In this document: positions 63,440 through 64,000 of the stretch, piece by piece | How the letters are laid out: each line of letters starts with the position of its first letter | Position numbering within the stretch: the first letter of the stretch is position 1 | Source: Nymphalis io | Lineage: Eukaryota > Arthropoda > Insecta > Lepidoptera > Nymphalidae | Assembly (NCBI RefSeq): GCF_905147045.1 | Contig: NC_065913.1 | Span: forward strand, 4,390,001 to 4,454,000 | DNA length: 64,000 nucleotides | Direction of reading: 5' to 3' | Notes under the pieces: generated by a model | Told to the model about the DNA's origin: nothing | Seen by the model: only the letters and a program-made list of their open reading frames with translations | The model's database searches: none | Made by a program: the position numbers and the translations under genes

Positions 63440-63556
63440 TTGCTAATAGGCCACCTCATGGTATGTGGTCACCAGCGCCTATATACATTGGCACTGTACA
63501 AAGTATTAACCATTTCTCACATCGCCACCAATCTTGGGAACTAAGATGTTATGTTT
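63440..63556 (-). repeat. Retroposon B, 3' half
   Basis: AGGCCACCTCATGGTATGTG, GTCACCAGCGCCTATATACA and CGCCACCAATCTTGGGAACT. Confidence 0.85.
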
Positions 63557-64000
63557 ACATTGACCTTACGTTTTTGTGGTATCATTACAGTCGTGAAACC
63601 ATTCCGAGTGACACTGGCAAATAAATCATTTATTTATTAATTCAGATTAATCATGTCTTGTAATTTTTGTAGTATATAATTTTTTTTTAATAATAGCAAT
63701 ACAACAGTACATTTTATAATAGTGTACCTCAAAATTTAGTATGTTCATGTTTGAGCCTGCAATTTTTGGATCATCTCGGCTCATTCTTCGAAGATCTATG
63801 TAGGGATTCGATTACAATTACCAACTTTTATTAAATGATCATTTTGTCAAATCGATGTATAAACATACAATTCGAAAGTTGAAGTATTGTAACTCGCGAA
63901 CATCGTAAATAGATAGCGTCTTCCCACGCCGTAACCAACAATAATCTTTGTGTAGACGATTATGTCCCTCATTTAGCTTCCTTTATGAGCTATTCCATAA
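63557..64000. other. AT-rich stretch to the window end
   Basis: No gene or family match seen. Confidence 0.45.

Overview
The window looks like repeat-rich, AT-rich nuclear DNA from a moth or butterfly (Lepidoptera). The basis is the repeat content: non-LTR retrotransposon pieces of the CR1/Jockey and RTE groups, tRNA-headed SINEs, and 3'-tail motifs that I recognise from lepidopteran genomes. Species cannot be read from the sequence. I see no convincing host protein-coding gene, no functional tRNA or rRNA gene, no CRISPR array and no bacterial features. The only long reading frames belong to retrotransposons.

Repeat families, named here for this window only. A: a ~300 bp SINE with a tRNA-like head and a tail GCCCAGCAGTGGGACATT. 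B: a ~290 bp poly-A retroposon with no clear tRNA head; copies that read GGCGGACGAGC on the plus strand are minus-strand insertions. C: a ~250 bp SINE with a head GCCGGTTGGCGTGGTTGG. D: a ~370 bp SINE with a head TGCCTCGTTGGTCTAGTGG. R: a poly-A retroposon of up to ~270 bp with variable 5' truncation. K: a CR1/Jockey-like LINE with two long copies and one short 3' end. G: LINE 3' ends containing a GGTTGCCTGGAAGA-like block. H: an element containing GCCGTCACGGCATACG and a CAACAAAGTATA motif. E: a sub-repetitive element ending in CTAGT.

Layout. 1-3.6 kb: a B copy, then the longest K LINE (841-codon frame). 3.6-14 kb: AT-rich DNA with A, B and D copies. 14-28 kb: two LINE 3' ends, C/A/C/D clusters, long (AT)n tracts and three B copies in a row. 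28-31 kb: a three-unit tandem repeat and a second, 5'-truncated K LINE. 31-43 kb: B, C and A copies, a fold-back B and an inverted-repeat element split by R. 43-46 kb: a minus-strand CR1/Jockey LINE, a third K 3' end, and R inserted into A. 46-54 kb: clean A insertions with target-site duplications, and two relatively GC-balanced stretches without recognised repeats. 54-64 kb: H split by an RTE LINE, further D, R, C and A copies, and a LINE C-terminal fragment.

The elements act as mobile DNA rather than as a pathway. LINE K and retroposon B share a 3' stem-loop block (CCACTTACCATCAGGTGG), which suggests that a K-like reverse transcriptase moves B. Several nested insertions with target-site duplications give a relative order of events.
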